From positions 1-64,000 of the forward strand of contig JAPFFF010000067.1 in assembly GCA_039105265.1 (NCBI GenBank): a stretch of DNA of 64,000 nucleotides. Direction: 5' to 3'. The position numbers and the translations under genes are program-made. Source of the stretch: Tritrichomonas musculus (lineage: Eukaryota; Parabasalia; Tritrichomonadida; Tritrichomonadidae). Shown in pieces: positions 1 to 13,400 of this stretch. Below the pieces are notes generated by a model. The model did no database searches, was not told the origin of the DNA, and saw nothing but the letters and a program-made list of their open reading frames with translations. Numbering within the stretch: position 1 is the stretch's first letter; every line of letters begins with the position of its first letter.

Positions 1-82
1 ATATGAAATGGAAATTATTGAGTTTCACTTTTTCTATATGTGACTTTTTGATAAAATAAAATTTTTAAAATTTTTGATTTTA

Positions 83-1035
83 AAAATACTAGAACGTAGG
101 AAACTTTCGAATTTTGGAGATATGATTCGAAATTGATATATTATAATTATTGGGAGTAAATATTATCAAATATAAATTTTGAGCAAAATCGTGGCGTTGG
201 GTTTTTCGGAAAATACGTTTTTTCAAAAATGACGCGAAAAAGATAGTATAGCAAGAGTTCAAAGATATCGTGAAAATATATTATATAGGATGTATAGTTA
301 ATCATATATTATCTATTAAATGTTTACTTAGCCATGGCGCATGTTAATTTGCACTTTAGTATATTAGGAAAAAAGTGACAAAGTGAAAGGTAACTAAGTG
401 CGCATGATATGTTAAAACGAGTTTTATATTCTCATATATGTTATAGCAGAAAATCAGATTTGCAGACATGTTCTATAAGAAAATCGTATTTAGAAAATTT
501 TTTCGGAAGAAAATTGGTTTTTTCCAATTTTTGAAAAAAGTGCCTTTTTTAATATATTTATATACTGATCAAAAAGTGACATTTTAAGATAATAACCATA
601 TAAAAATAATTATCATAGAGTGATAAATATAATTATCACAAAAAAATCGGAGCTTAACCATTGCATCCGGAGATACGTCGATTTTTGTGGTTTTTCGATG
701 ATTTTACGATTTTTTTAAAAAAAGCTGACATAATAAATGCGTACACCTACAGGCATTCAGTAAAAAATTTATTAATTAATAGTTTATTATCTGTATTATA
801 ATATATCAGAATTTAAAAAAATTCCAACGCCACAATTTTGAAAAAAGTTTGTTTCAAGTTACAACAAAAATTGAATGGGATTTCCTCTCAATTTTTGAAA
901 ATTGTTTTAACAATATCTCAGATTATAAGCAAAATAAATGATATGTTTTATAACAAAATATTATTATAATATGATTATCTTTATTATATATTAGTTTCAA
1001 GAAATTTTCCAGAGTTTCCTACGTTCTAGTATTTT
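83..1035. repeat. Outer inverted repeat in satellite monomer
   Basis: Positions 83-105 and 1013-1035 are perfect 23-bp inverted copies with core actagaacgtaggaaact. Outside the arms, imperfect similarity continues (aaatttttg before the left arm, its complement after the right arm). The same pair recurs in each monomer. Nested inside is a second inverted pair in the same symmetry, so this half of the monomer is built like a diverged foldback. Confidence 0.85.
184..840. repeat. Inner inverted repeat in satellite monomer
   Basis: Positions 184-200 (caaaatcgtggcgttgg) and 824-840 (ccaacgccacaattttg) are inverted copies matching at 16 of 17 bases. They bound 657 bp in copy 1 and 695 bp in full copies. 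The right end of the whole array (27592) is exactly the last base of this right arm in the final copy. That makes the arms candidate ends of a mobile or recombining unit. Confidence 0.8.
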
Positions 1036-1355
1036 GGCCCTCTAAAGCCAAAAATTTAATGATTGACGTAAAACATTGAATTTTTCAATACAACAACCTA
1101 TTTTTTAAGATGGAAATAGAATTATAACATAAAATACTATCTTTATGTCTTTAAAAAAATGAAAAAATAAATTTGTGTATAGTTTAAACATAGATAAATT
1201 GTATGCATCACGTCACGTTTTTTGAAAAAGAGCTGATATTGTAAGATTGCATAGTTTTTGATAATAGTATATATAACAAATATCTGATATTATTCCTATA
1301 TGATATCATTTGTATATTTAAAATGCTGATATAACTTGTTTTTGTGGAGATAACT

Positions 1356-1478
1356 ATGTCAAATATTGAACATAAATTTTTATCTTGGAACTTTTTTCTT
1401 CTTTTAAAAAAAATATCATTAGAAAAAAGTGCTTCTTTCCATTTTAATTATGAATCTGAAAGTATAAGCAAAGTATAA
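1356..1478 (+). CDS. 40-codon micro-ORF repeated in each monomer (doubtful)
   Basis: An ATG-started frame of 40 codons begins MSNIEHKFLSWNFFLLLKK and ends SISKV. It recurs every 2,432 bp. I recognise no domain. In a 27-kb AT-rich repeat a frame of this length is expected by chance, so I list it only because it was the longest ATG-started frame I noticed in the monomer. Confidence 0.08.
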   Translation: MSNIEHKFLSWNFFLLLKKISLEKSASFHFNYESESISKV

Positions 1479-4400
1479 CATTTTTGCAAATTAAAAAGAT
1501 GATAATCATGCTTCTTTTAGTATTAAATTGTAAAAAACAAGATCGCGAATATAGAAGAAATGATAGGGAAATGCTGACTAATTTGTAAATCTTTATTAAG
1601 GCATGAAAGAAAAAAAGCATGTACCTAATTTTACCATTGCTTTATTTAGTATGCATATTAAGGAATATATATCTAAAAAAATCTAAGTTGTTAAGTTATA
1701 ACTAGTCATATTTTTTTTCAGTCTAAAGAATATAGCAGTTTAGTATATTGTAACAGAAAAAAAACTTGATTGATTAATGACTAGCAGTTTGCGATTTTTC
1801 CCATAAAATCTATAATATGACATTGTATTTCGATAGATTGCAATACAATTGATGTATAATTGTAAATAGAATCGTTATATTTATGAGTAGTGGTAAAAAA
1901 TGCTTTGATTTTTGAATATGCTCTCTAATATATCCCAAAAATACAATTTTTTGATTTTTCAAAAACATTTAAAAAATGATAAAAGTAATATCAATCTCAT
2001 TAAATCGACGAAATAAATTGTGTTATAGGATGTTCTTCGTTTGATATCATTTAATGTTATAAATATCCCATACACATAAAAATACAAACAAAAACTATTT
2101 TTTTATAATGGTCATTAAAAATGCATTCAATTATTTGATTATTTCTAAACACAGAATGAAAATATAAAGGCCTTGCTGGTATCAAATGGTTTGTTTTTAC
2201 TTGCAATTTTACTTTTATATGGCTTTAGTTCAAGATAAAAAGATACTGCAGATATTTGAGTCTTTTTCTTAAAAACACGCACTTATCAATTTTTCAAAAA
2301 ACAAAAATTTTATAAAAAAAGAATCATTATGATGCATACAAATGTTACCAAAGGACAATAATGCATATATTAATTTTATATTATGTAATGTTCTATATGA
2401 AATGGAAATTATTGAGTTTCACTTTTTCTATATGTGACTTTTTGATAAAATAAAATTTTTAAAATTTTTGATTTTAAAAATACTAGAACGTAGGAAACTT
2501 TCGAATTTTGGAGATATGATTCGAAATTGATATATTATAATTATTGGGAGTAAATATTATCAAATATAAATTTTGAGCAAAATCGTGGCGTTGGGTTTTT
2601 CGGAAAATACGTTTTTTCAAAAATGACGCGAAAAAGATAGTATAGCAAGAGTTCAAAGATATCGTGAAAATATATTATATAGGATGTATAGTTAATCATA
2701 TATTATCTATTAAATGTTTACTTAGCCATGGCTTGTGTAGAGATATGTATGAAACAAAGTTATGCATGGTGCATGTTAATTTGCACTTTAGTATATTAGG
2801 AAAAAAGTGACAAAGTGAAAGGTAACTAAGTGCGCATGATATGTTAAAACGAGTTTTATATTCTCATATATGTTATAGCAGAAAATCAGATTTGCAGACA
2901 TGTTCTATAAGAAAATCGTATTTAGAAAATTTTTTCGGAAGAAAATTGGTTTTTTCCAATTTTTGAAAAAAGTGCCTTTTTTAATATATTTATATACTGA
3001 TCAAAAAGTGACATTTTAAGATAATAACCATATAAAAATAATTATCATAGAGTGATAAATATAATTATCACAAAAAAATCGGAGCTTAACCATTGCATCC
3101 GGAGATACGTCGATTTTTGTGGTTTTTCGATGATTTTACGATTTTTTTAAAAAAAGCTGACATAATAAATGCGTACACCTACAGGCATTCAGTAAAAAAT
3201 TTATTAATTAATAGTTTATTATCTGTATTATAATATATCAGAATTTAAAAAAATTCCAACGCCACAATTTTGAAAAAAGTTTGTTTCAAGTTACAACAAA
3301 AATTGAATGGGATTTCCTCTCAATTTTTGAAAATTGTTTTAACAATATCTCAGATTATAAGCAAAATAAATGATATGTTTTATAACAAAATATTATTATA
3401 ATATGATTATCTTTATTATATATTAGTTTCAAGAAATTTTCCAGAGTTTCCTACGTTCTAGTATTTTGGCCCTCTAAAGCCAAAAATTTAATGATTGACG
3501 TAAAACATTGAATTTTTCAATACAACAACCTATTTTTTAAGATGGAAATAGAATTATAACATAAAATACTATCTTTATGTCTTTAAAAAAATGAAAAAAT
3601 AAATTTGTGTATAGTTTAAACATAGATAAATTGTATGCATCACGTCACGTTTTTTGAAAAAGAGCTGATATTGTAAGATTGCATAGTTTTTGATAATAGT
3701 ATATATAACAAATATCTGATATTATTCCTATATGATATCATTTGTATATTTAAAATGCTGATATAACTTGTTTTTGTGGAGATAACTATGTCAAATATTG
3801 AACATAAATTTTTATCTTGGAACTTTTTTCTTCTTTTAAAAAAAATATCATTAGAAAAAAGTGCTTCTTTCCATTTTAATTATGAATCTGAAAGTATAAG
3901 CAAAGTATAACATTTTTGCAAATTAAAAAGATGATAATCATGCTTCTTTTAGTATTAAATTGTAAAAAACAAGATCGCGAATATAGAAGAAATGATAGGG
4001 AAATGCTGACTAATTTGTAAATCTTTATTAAGGCATGAAAGAAAAAAAGCATGTACCTAATTTTACCATTGCTTTATTTAGTATGCATATTAAGGAATAT
4101 ATATCTAAAAAAATCTAAGTTGTTAAGTTATAACTAGTCATATTTTTTTTCAGTCTAAAGAATATAGCAGTTTAGTATATTGTAACAGAAAAAAAACTTG
4201 ATTGATTAATGACTAGCAGTTTGCGATTTTTCCCATAAAATCTATAATATGACATTGTATTTCGATAGATTGCAATACAATTGATGTATAATTGTAAATA
4301 GAATCGTTATATTTATGAGTAGTGGTAAAAAATGCTTTGATTTTTGAATATGCTCTCTAATATATCCCAAAAATACAATTTTTTGATTTTTCAAAAACAT

Positions 4401-7400
4401 TTAAAAAATGATAAAAGTAATATCAATCTCATTAAATCGACGAAATAAATTGTGTTATAGGATGTTCTTCGTTTGATATCATTTAATGTTATAAATATCC
4501 CATACACATAAAAATACAAACAAAAACTATTTTTTTATAATGGTCATTAAAAATGCATTCAATTATTTGATTATTTCTAAACACAGAATGAAAATATAAA
4601 GGCCTTGCTGGTATCAAATGGTTTGTTTTTACTTGCAATTTTACTTTTATATGGCTTTAGTTCAAGATAAAAAGATACTGCAGATATTTGAGTCTTTTTC
4701 TTAAAAACACGCACTTATCAATTTTTCAAAAAACAAAAATTTTATAAAAAAAGAATCATTATGATGCATACAAATGTTACCAAAGGACAATAATGCATAT
4801 ATTAATTTTATATTATGTAATGTTCTATATGAAATGGAAATTATTGAGTTTCACTTTTTCTATATGTGACTTTTTGATAAAATAAAATTTTTAAAATTTT
4901 TGATTTTAAAAATACTAGAACGTAGGAAACTTTCGAATTTTGGAGATATGATTCGAAATTGATATATTATAATTATTGGGAGTAAATATTATCAAATATA
5001 AATTTTGAGCAAAATCGTGGCGTTGGGTTTTTCGGAAAATACGTTTTTTCAAAAATGACGCGAAAAAGATAGTATAGCAAGAGTTCAAAGATATCGTGAA
5101 AATATATTATATAGGATGTATAGTTAATCATATATTATCTATTAAATGTTTACTTAGCCATGGCTTGTGTAGAGATATGTATGAAACAAAGTTATGCATG
5201 GTGCATGTTAATTTGCACTTTAGTATATTAGGAAAAAAGTGACAAAGTGAAAGGTAACTAAGTGCGCATGATATGTTAAAACGAGTTTTATATTCTCATA
5301 TATGTTATAGCAGAAAATCAGATTTGCAGACATGTTCTATAAGAAAATCGTATTTAGAAAATTTTTTCGGAAGAAAATTGGTTTTTTCCAATTTTTGAAA
5401 AAAGTGCCTTTTTTAATATATTTATATACTGATCAAAAAGTGACATTTTAAGATAATAACCATATAAAAATAATTATCATAGAGTGATAAATATAATTAT
5501 CACAAAAAAATCGGAGCTTAACCATTGCATCCGGAGATACGTCGATTTTTGTGGTTTTTCGATGATTTTACGATTTTTTTAAAAAAAGCTGACATAATAA
5601 ATGCGTACACCTACAGGCATTCAGTAAAAAATTTATTAATTAATAGTTTATTATCTGTATTATAATATATCAGAATTTAAAAAAATTCCAACGCCACAAT
5701 TTTGAAAAAAGTTTGTTTCAAGTTACAACAAAAATTGAATGGGATTTCCTCTCAATTTTTGAAAATTGTTTTAACAATATCTCAGATTATAAGCAAAATA
5801 AATGATATGTTTTATAACAAAATATTATTATAATATGATTATCTTTATTATATATTAGTTTCAAGAAATTTTCCAGAGTTTCCTACGTTCTAGTATTTTG
5901 GCCCTCTAAAGCCAAAAATTTAATGATTGACGTAAAACATTGAATTTTTCAATACAACAACCTATTTTTTAAGATGGAAATAGAATTATAACATAAAATA
6001 CTATCTTTATGTCTTTAAAAAAATGAAAAAATAAATTTGTGTATAGTTTAAACATAGATAAATTGTATGCATCACGTCACGTTTTTTGAAAAAGAGCTGA
6101 TATTGTAAGATTGCATAGTTTTTGATAATAGTATATATAACAAATATCTGATATTATTCCTATATGATATCATTTGTATATTTAAAATGCTGATATAACT
6201 TGTTTTTGTGGAGATAACTATGTCAAATATTGAACATAAATTTTTATCTTGGAACTTTTTTCTTCTTTTAAAAAAAATATCATTAGAAAAAAGTGCTTCT
6301 TTCCATTTTAATTATGAATCTGAAAGTATAAGCAAAGTATAACATTTTTGCAAATTAAAAAGATGATAATCATGCTTCTTTTAGTATTAAATTGTAAAAA
6401 ACAAGATCGCGAATATAGAAGAAATGATAGGGAAATGCTGACTAATTTGTAAATCTTTATTAAGGCATGAAAGAAAAAAAGCATGTACCTAATTTTACCA
6501 TTGCTTTATTTAGTATGCATATTAAGGAATATATATCTAAAAAAATCTAAGTTGTTAAGTTATAACTAGTCATATTTTTTTTCAGTCTAAAGAATATAGC
6601 AGTTTAGTATATTGTAACAGAAAAAAAACTTGATTGATTAATGACTAGCAGTTTGCGATTTTTCCCATAAAATCTATAATATGACATTGTATTTCGATAG
6701 ATTGCAATACAATTGATGTATAATTGTAAATAGAATCGTTATATTTATGAGTAGTGGTAAAAAATGCTTTGATTTTTGAATATGCTCTCTAATATATCCC
6801 AAAAATACAATTTTTTGATTTTTCAAAAACATTTAAAAAATGATAAAAGTAATATCAATCTCATTAAATCGACGAAATAAATTGTGTTATAGGATGTTCT
6901 TCGTTTGATATCATTTAATGTTATAAATATCCCATACACATAAAAATACAAACAAAAACTATTTTTTTATAATGGTCATTAAAAATGCATTCAATTATTT
7001 GATTATTTCTAAACACAGAATGAAAATATAAAGGCCTTGCTGGTATCAAATGGTTTGTTTTTACTTGCAATTTTACTTTTATATGGCTTTAGTTCAAGAT
7101 AAAAAGATACTGCAGATATTTGAGTCTTTTTCTTAAAAACACGCACTTATCAATTTTTCAAAAAACAAAAATTTTATAAAAAAAGAATCATTATGATGCA
7201 TACAAATGTTACCAAAGGACAATAATGCATATATTAATTTTATATTATGTAATGTTCTATATGAAATGGAAATTATTGAGTTTCACTTTTTCTATATGTG
7301 ACTTTTTGATAAAATAAAATTTTTAAAATTTTTGATTTTAAAAATACTAGAACGTAGGAAACTTTCGAATTTTGGAGATATGATTCGAAATTGATATATT

Positions 7401-10400
7401 ATAATTATTGGGAGTAAATATTATCAAATATAAATTTTGAGCAAAATCGTGGCGTTGGGTTTTTCGGAAAATACGTTTTTTCAAAAATGACGCGAAAAAG
7501 ATAGTATAGCAAGAGTTCAAAGATATCGTGAAAATATATTATATAGGATGTATAGTTAATCATATATTATCTATTAAATGTTTACTTAGCCATGGCTTGT
7601 GTAGAGATATGTATGAAACAAAGTTATGCATGGTGCATGTTAATTTGCACTTTAGTATATTAGGAAAAAAGTGACAAAGTGAAAGGTAACTAAGTGCGCA
7701 TGATATGTTAAAACGAGTTTTATATTCTCATATATGTTATAGCAGAAAATCAGATTTGCAGACATGTTCTATAAGAAAATCGTATTTAGAAAATTTTTTC
7801 GGAAGAAAATTGGTTTTTTCCAATTTTTGAAAAAAGTGCCTTTTTTAATATATTTATATACTGATCAAAAAGTGACATTTTAAGATAATAACCATATAAA
7901 AATAATTATCATAGAGTGATAAATATAATTATCACAAAAAAATCGGAGCTTAACCATTGCATCCGGAGATACGTCGATTTTTGTGGTTTTTCGATGATTT
8001 TACGATTTTTTTAAAAAAAGCTGACATAATAAATGCGTACACCTACAGGCATTCAGTAAAAAATTTATTAATTAATAGTTTATTATCTGTATTATAATAT
8101 ATCAGAATTTAAAAAAATTCCAACGCCACAATTTTGAAAAAAGTTTGTTTCAAGTTACAACAAAAATTGAATGGGATTTCCTCTCAATTTTTGAAAATTG
8201 TTTTAACAATATCTCAGATTATAAGCAAAATAAATGATATGTTTTATAACAAAATATTATTATAATATGATTATCTTTATTATATATTAGTTTCAAGAAA
8301 TTTTCCAGAGTTTCCTACGTTCTAGTATTTTGGCCCTCTAAAGCCAAAAATTTAATGATTGACGTAAAACATTGAATTTTTCAATACAACAACCTATTTT
8401 TTAAGATGGAAATAGAATTATAACATAAAATACTATCTTTATGTCTTTAAAAAAATGAAAAAATAAATTTGTGTATAGTTTAAACATAGATAAATTGTAT
8501 GCATCACGTCACGTTTTTTGAAAAAGAGCTGATATTGTAAGATTGCATAGTTTTTGATAATAGTATATATAACAAATATCTGATATTATTCCTATATGAT
8601 ATCATTTGTATATTTAAAATGCTGATATAACTTGTTTTTGTGGAGATAACTATGTCAAATATTGAACATAAATTTTTATCTTGGAACTTTTTTCTTCTTT
8701 TAAAAAAAATATCATTAGAAAAAAGTGCTTCTTTCCATTTTAATTATGAATCTGAAAGTATAAGCAAAGTATAACATTTTTGCAAATTAAAAAGATGATA
8801 ATCATGCTTCTTTTAGTATTAAATTGTAAAAAACAAGATCGCGAATATAGAAGAAATGATAGGGAAATGCTGACTAATTTGTAAATCTTTATTAAGGCAT
8901 GAAAGAAAAAAAGCATGTACCTAATTTTACCATTGCTTTATTTAGTATGCATATTAAGGAATATATATCTAAAAAAATCTAAGTTGTTAAGTTATAACTA
9001 GTCATATTTTTTTTCAGTCTAAAGAATATAGCAGTTTAGTATATTGTAACAGAAAAAAAACTTGATTGATTAATGACTAGCAGTTTGCGATTTTTCCCAT
9101 AAAATCTATAATATGACATTGTATTTCGATAGATTGCAATACAATTGATGTATAATTGTAAATAGAATCGTTATATTTATGAGTAGTGGTAAAAAATGCT
9201 TTGATTTTTGAATATGCTCTCTAATATATCCCAAAAATACAATTTTTTGATTTTTCAAAAACATTTAAAAAATGATAAAAGTAATATCAATCTCATTAAA
9301 TCGACGAAATAAATTGTGTTATAGGATGTTCTTCGTTTGATATCATTTAATGTTATAAATATCCCATACACATAAAAATACAAACAAAAACTATTTTTTT
9401 ATAATGGTCATTAAAAATGCATTCAATTATTTGATTATTTCTAAACACAGAATGAAAATATAAAGGCCTTGCTGGTATCAAATGGTTTGTTTTTACTTGC
9501 AATTTTACTTTTATATGGCTTTAGTTCAAGATAAAAAGATACTGCAGATATTTGAGTCTTTTTCTTAAAAACACGCACTTATCAATTTTTCAAAAAACAA
9601 AAATTTTATAAAAAAAGAATCATTATGATGCATACAAATGTTACCAAAGGACAATAATGCATATATTAATTTTATATTATGTAATGTTCTATATGAAATG
9701 GAAATTATTGAGTTTCACTTTTTCTATATGTGACTTTTTGATAAAATAAAATTTTTAAAATTTTTGATTTTAAAAATACTAGAACGTAGGAAACTTTCGA
9801 ATTTTGGAGATATGATTCGAAATTGATATATTATAATTATTGGGAGTAAATATTATCAAATATAAATTTTGAGCAAAATCGTGGCGTTGGGTTTTTCGGA
9901 AAATACGTTTTTTCAAAAATGACGCGAAAAAGATAGTATAGCAAGAGTTCAAAGATATCGTGAAAATATATTATATAGGATGTATAGTTAATCATATATT
10001 ATCTATTAAATGTTTACTTAGCCATGGCTTGTGTAGAGATATGTATGAAACAAAGTTATGCATGGTGCATGTTAATTTGCACTTTAGTATATTAGGAAAA
10101 AAGTGACAAAGTGAAAGGTAACTAAGTGCGCATGATATGTTAAAACGAGTTTTATATTCTCATATATGTTATAGCAGAAAATCAGATTTGCAGACATGTT
10201 CTATAAGAAAATCGTATTTAGAAAATTTTTTCGGAAGAAAATTGGTTTTTTCCAATTTTTGAAAAAAGTGCCTTTTTTAATATATTTATATACTGATCAA
10301 AAAGTGACATTTTAAGATAATAACCATATAAAAATAATTATCATAGAGTGATAAATATAATTATCACAAAAAAATCGGAGCTTAACCATTGCATCCGGAG

Positions 10401-13400
10401 ATACGTCGATTTTTGTGGTTTTTCGATGATTTTACGATTTTTTTAAAAAAAGCTGACATAATAAATGCGTACACCTACAGGCATTCAGTAAAAAATTTAT
10501 TAATTAATAGTTTATTATCTGTATTATAATATATCAGAATTTAAAAAAATTCCAACGCCACAATTTTGAAAAAAGTTTGTTTCAAGTTACAACAAAAATT
10601 GAATGGGATTTCCTCTCAATTTTTGAAAATTGTTTTAACAATATCTCAGATTATAAGCAAAATAAATGATATGTTTTATAACAAAATATTATTATAATAT
10701 GATTATCTTTATTATATATTAGTTTCAAGAAATTTTCCAGAGTTTCCTACGTTCTAGTATTTTGGCCCTCTAAAGCCAAAAATTTAATGATTGACGTAAA
10801 ACATTGAATTTTTCAATACAACAACCTATTTTTTAAGATGGAAATAGAATTATAACATAAAATACTATCTTTATGTCTTTAAAAAAATGAAAAAATAAAT
10901 TTGTGTATAGTTTAAACATAGATAAATTGTATGCATCACGTCACGTTTTTTGAAAAAGAGCTGATATTGTAAGATTGCATAGTTTTTGATAATAGTATAT
11001 ATAACAAATATCTGATATTATTCCTATATGATATCATTTGTATATTTAAAATGCTGATATAACTTGTTTTTGTGGAGATAACTATGTCAAATATTGAACA
11101 TAAATTTTTATCTTGGAACTTTTTTCTTCTTTTAAAAAAAATATCATTAGAAAAAAGTGCTTCTTTCCATTTTAATTATGAATCTGAAAGTATAAGCAAA
11201 GTATAACATTTTTGCAAATTAAAAAGATGATAATCATGCTTCTTTTAGTATTAAATTGTAAAAAACAAGATCGCGAATATAGAAGAAATGATAGGGAAAT
11301 GCTGACTAATTTGTAAATCTTTATTAAGGCATGAAAGAAAAAAAGCATGTACCTAATTTTACCATTGCTTTATTTAGTATGCATATTAAGGAATATATAT
11401 CTAAAAAAATCTAAGTTGTTAAGTTATAACTAGTCATATTTTTTTTCAGTCTAAAGAATATAGCAGTTTAGTATATTGTAACAGAAAAAAAACTTGATTG
11501 ATTAATGACTAGCAGTTTGCGATTTTTCCCATAAAATCTATAATATGACATTGTATTTCGATAGATTGCAATACAATTGATGTATAATTGTAAATAGAAT
11601 CGTTATATTTATGAGTAGTGGTAAAAAATGCTTTGATTTTTGAATATGCTCTCTAATATATCCCAAAAATACAATTTTTTGATTTTTCAAAAACATTTAA
11701 AAAATGATAAAAGTAATATCAATCTCATTAAATCGACGAAATAAATTGTGTTATAGGATGTTCTTCGTTTGATATCATTTAATGTTATAAATATCCCATA
11801 CACATAAAAATACAAACAAAAACTATTTTTTTATAATGGTCATTAAAAATGCATTCAATTATTTGATTATTTCTAAACACAGAATGAAAATATAAAGGCC
11901 TTGCTGGTATCAAATGGTTTGTTTTTACTTGCAATTTTACTTTTATATGGCTTTAGTTCAAGATAAAAAGATACTGCAGATATTTGAGTCTTTTTCTTAA
12001 AAACACGCACTTATCAATTTTTCAAAAAACAAAAATTTTATAAAAAAAGAATCATTATGATGCATACAAATGTTACCAAAGGACAATAATGCATATATTA
12101 ATTTTATATTATGTAATGTTCTATATGAAATGGAAATTATTGAGTTTCACTTTTTCTATATGTGACTTTTTGATAAAATAAAATTTTTAAAATTTTTGAT
12201 TTTAAAAATACTAGAACGTAGGAAACTTTCGAATTTTGGAGATATGATTCGAAATTGATATATTATAATTATTGGGAGTAAATATTATCAAATATAAATT
12301 TTGAGCAAAATCGTGGCGTTGGGTTTTTCGGAAAATACGTTTTTTCAAAAATGACGCGAAAAAGATAGTATAGCAAGAGTTCAAAGATATCGTGAAAATA
12401 TATTATATAGGATGTATAGTTAATCATATATTATCTATTAAATGTTTACTTAGCCATGGCTTGTGTAGAGATATGTATGAAACAAAGTTATGCATGGTGC
12501 ATGTTAATTTGCACTTTAGTATATTAGGAAAAAAGTGACAAAGTGAAAGGTAACTAAGTGCGCATGATATGTTAAAACGAGTTTTATATTCTCATATATG
12601 TTATAGCAGAAAATCAGATTTGCAGACATGTTCTATAAGAAAATCGTATTTAGAAAATTTTTTCGGAAGAAAATTGGTTTTTTCCAATTTTTGAAAAAAG
12701 TGCCTTTTTTAATATATTTATATACTGATCAAAAAGTGACATTTTAAGATAATAACCATATAAAAATAATTATCATAGAGTGATAAATATAATTATCACA
12801 AAAAAATCGGAGCTTAACCATTGCATCCGGAGATACGTCGATTTTTGTGGTTTTTCGATGATTTTACGATTTTTTTAAAAAAAGCTGACATAATAAATGC
12901 GTACACCTACAGGCATTCAGTAAAAAATTTATTAATTAATAGTTTATTATCTGTATTATAATATATCAGAATTTAAAAAAATTCCAACGCCACAATTTTG
13001 AAAAAAGTTTGTTTCAAGTTACAACAAAAATTGAATGGGATTTCCTCTCAATTTTTGAAAATTGTTTTAACAATATCTCAGATTATAAGCAAAATAAATG
13101 ATATGTTTTATAACAAAATATTATTATAATATGATTATCTTTATTATATATTAGTTTCAAGAAATTTTCCAGAGTTTCCTACGTTCTAGTATTTTGGCCC
13201 TCTAAAGCCAAAAATTTAATGATTGACGTAAAACATTGAATTTTTCAATACAACAACCTATTTTTTAAGATGGAAATAGAATTATAACATAAAATACTAT
13301 CTTTATGTCTTTAAAAAAATGAAAAAATAAATTTGTGTATAGTTTAAACATAGATAAATTGTATGCATCACGTCACGTTTTTTGAAAAAGAGCTGATATT

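Larger units (their letters stand above)
1..2394. repeat. Variant satellite monomer with 38-bp deletion
   Basis: This copy runs directly from ccatggc (about 332-338) to gcatgttaatttg. Every other copy has 38 extra bases there, for example after 2726-2732. In the full copies the missing stretch is flanked by the direct repeat catgg, so the deletion looks microhomology-mediated. It is the only copy difference I noticed. Confidence 0.9.
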
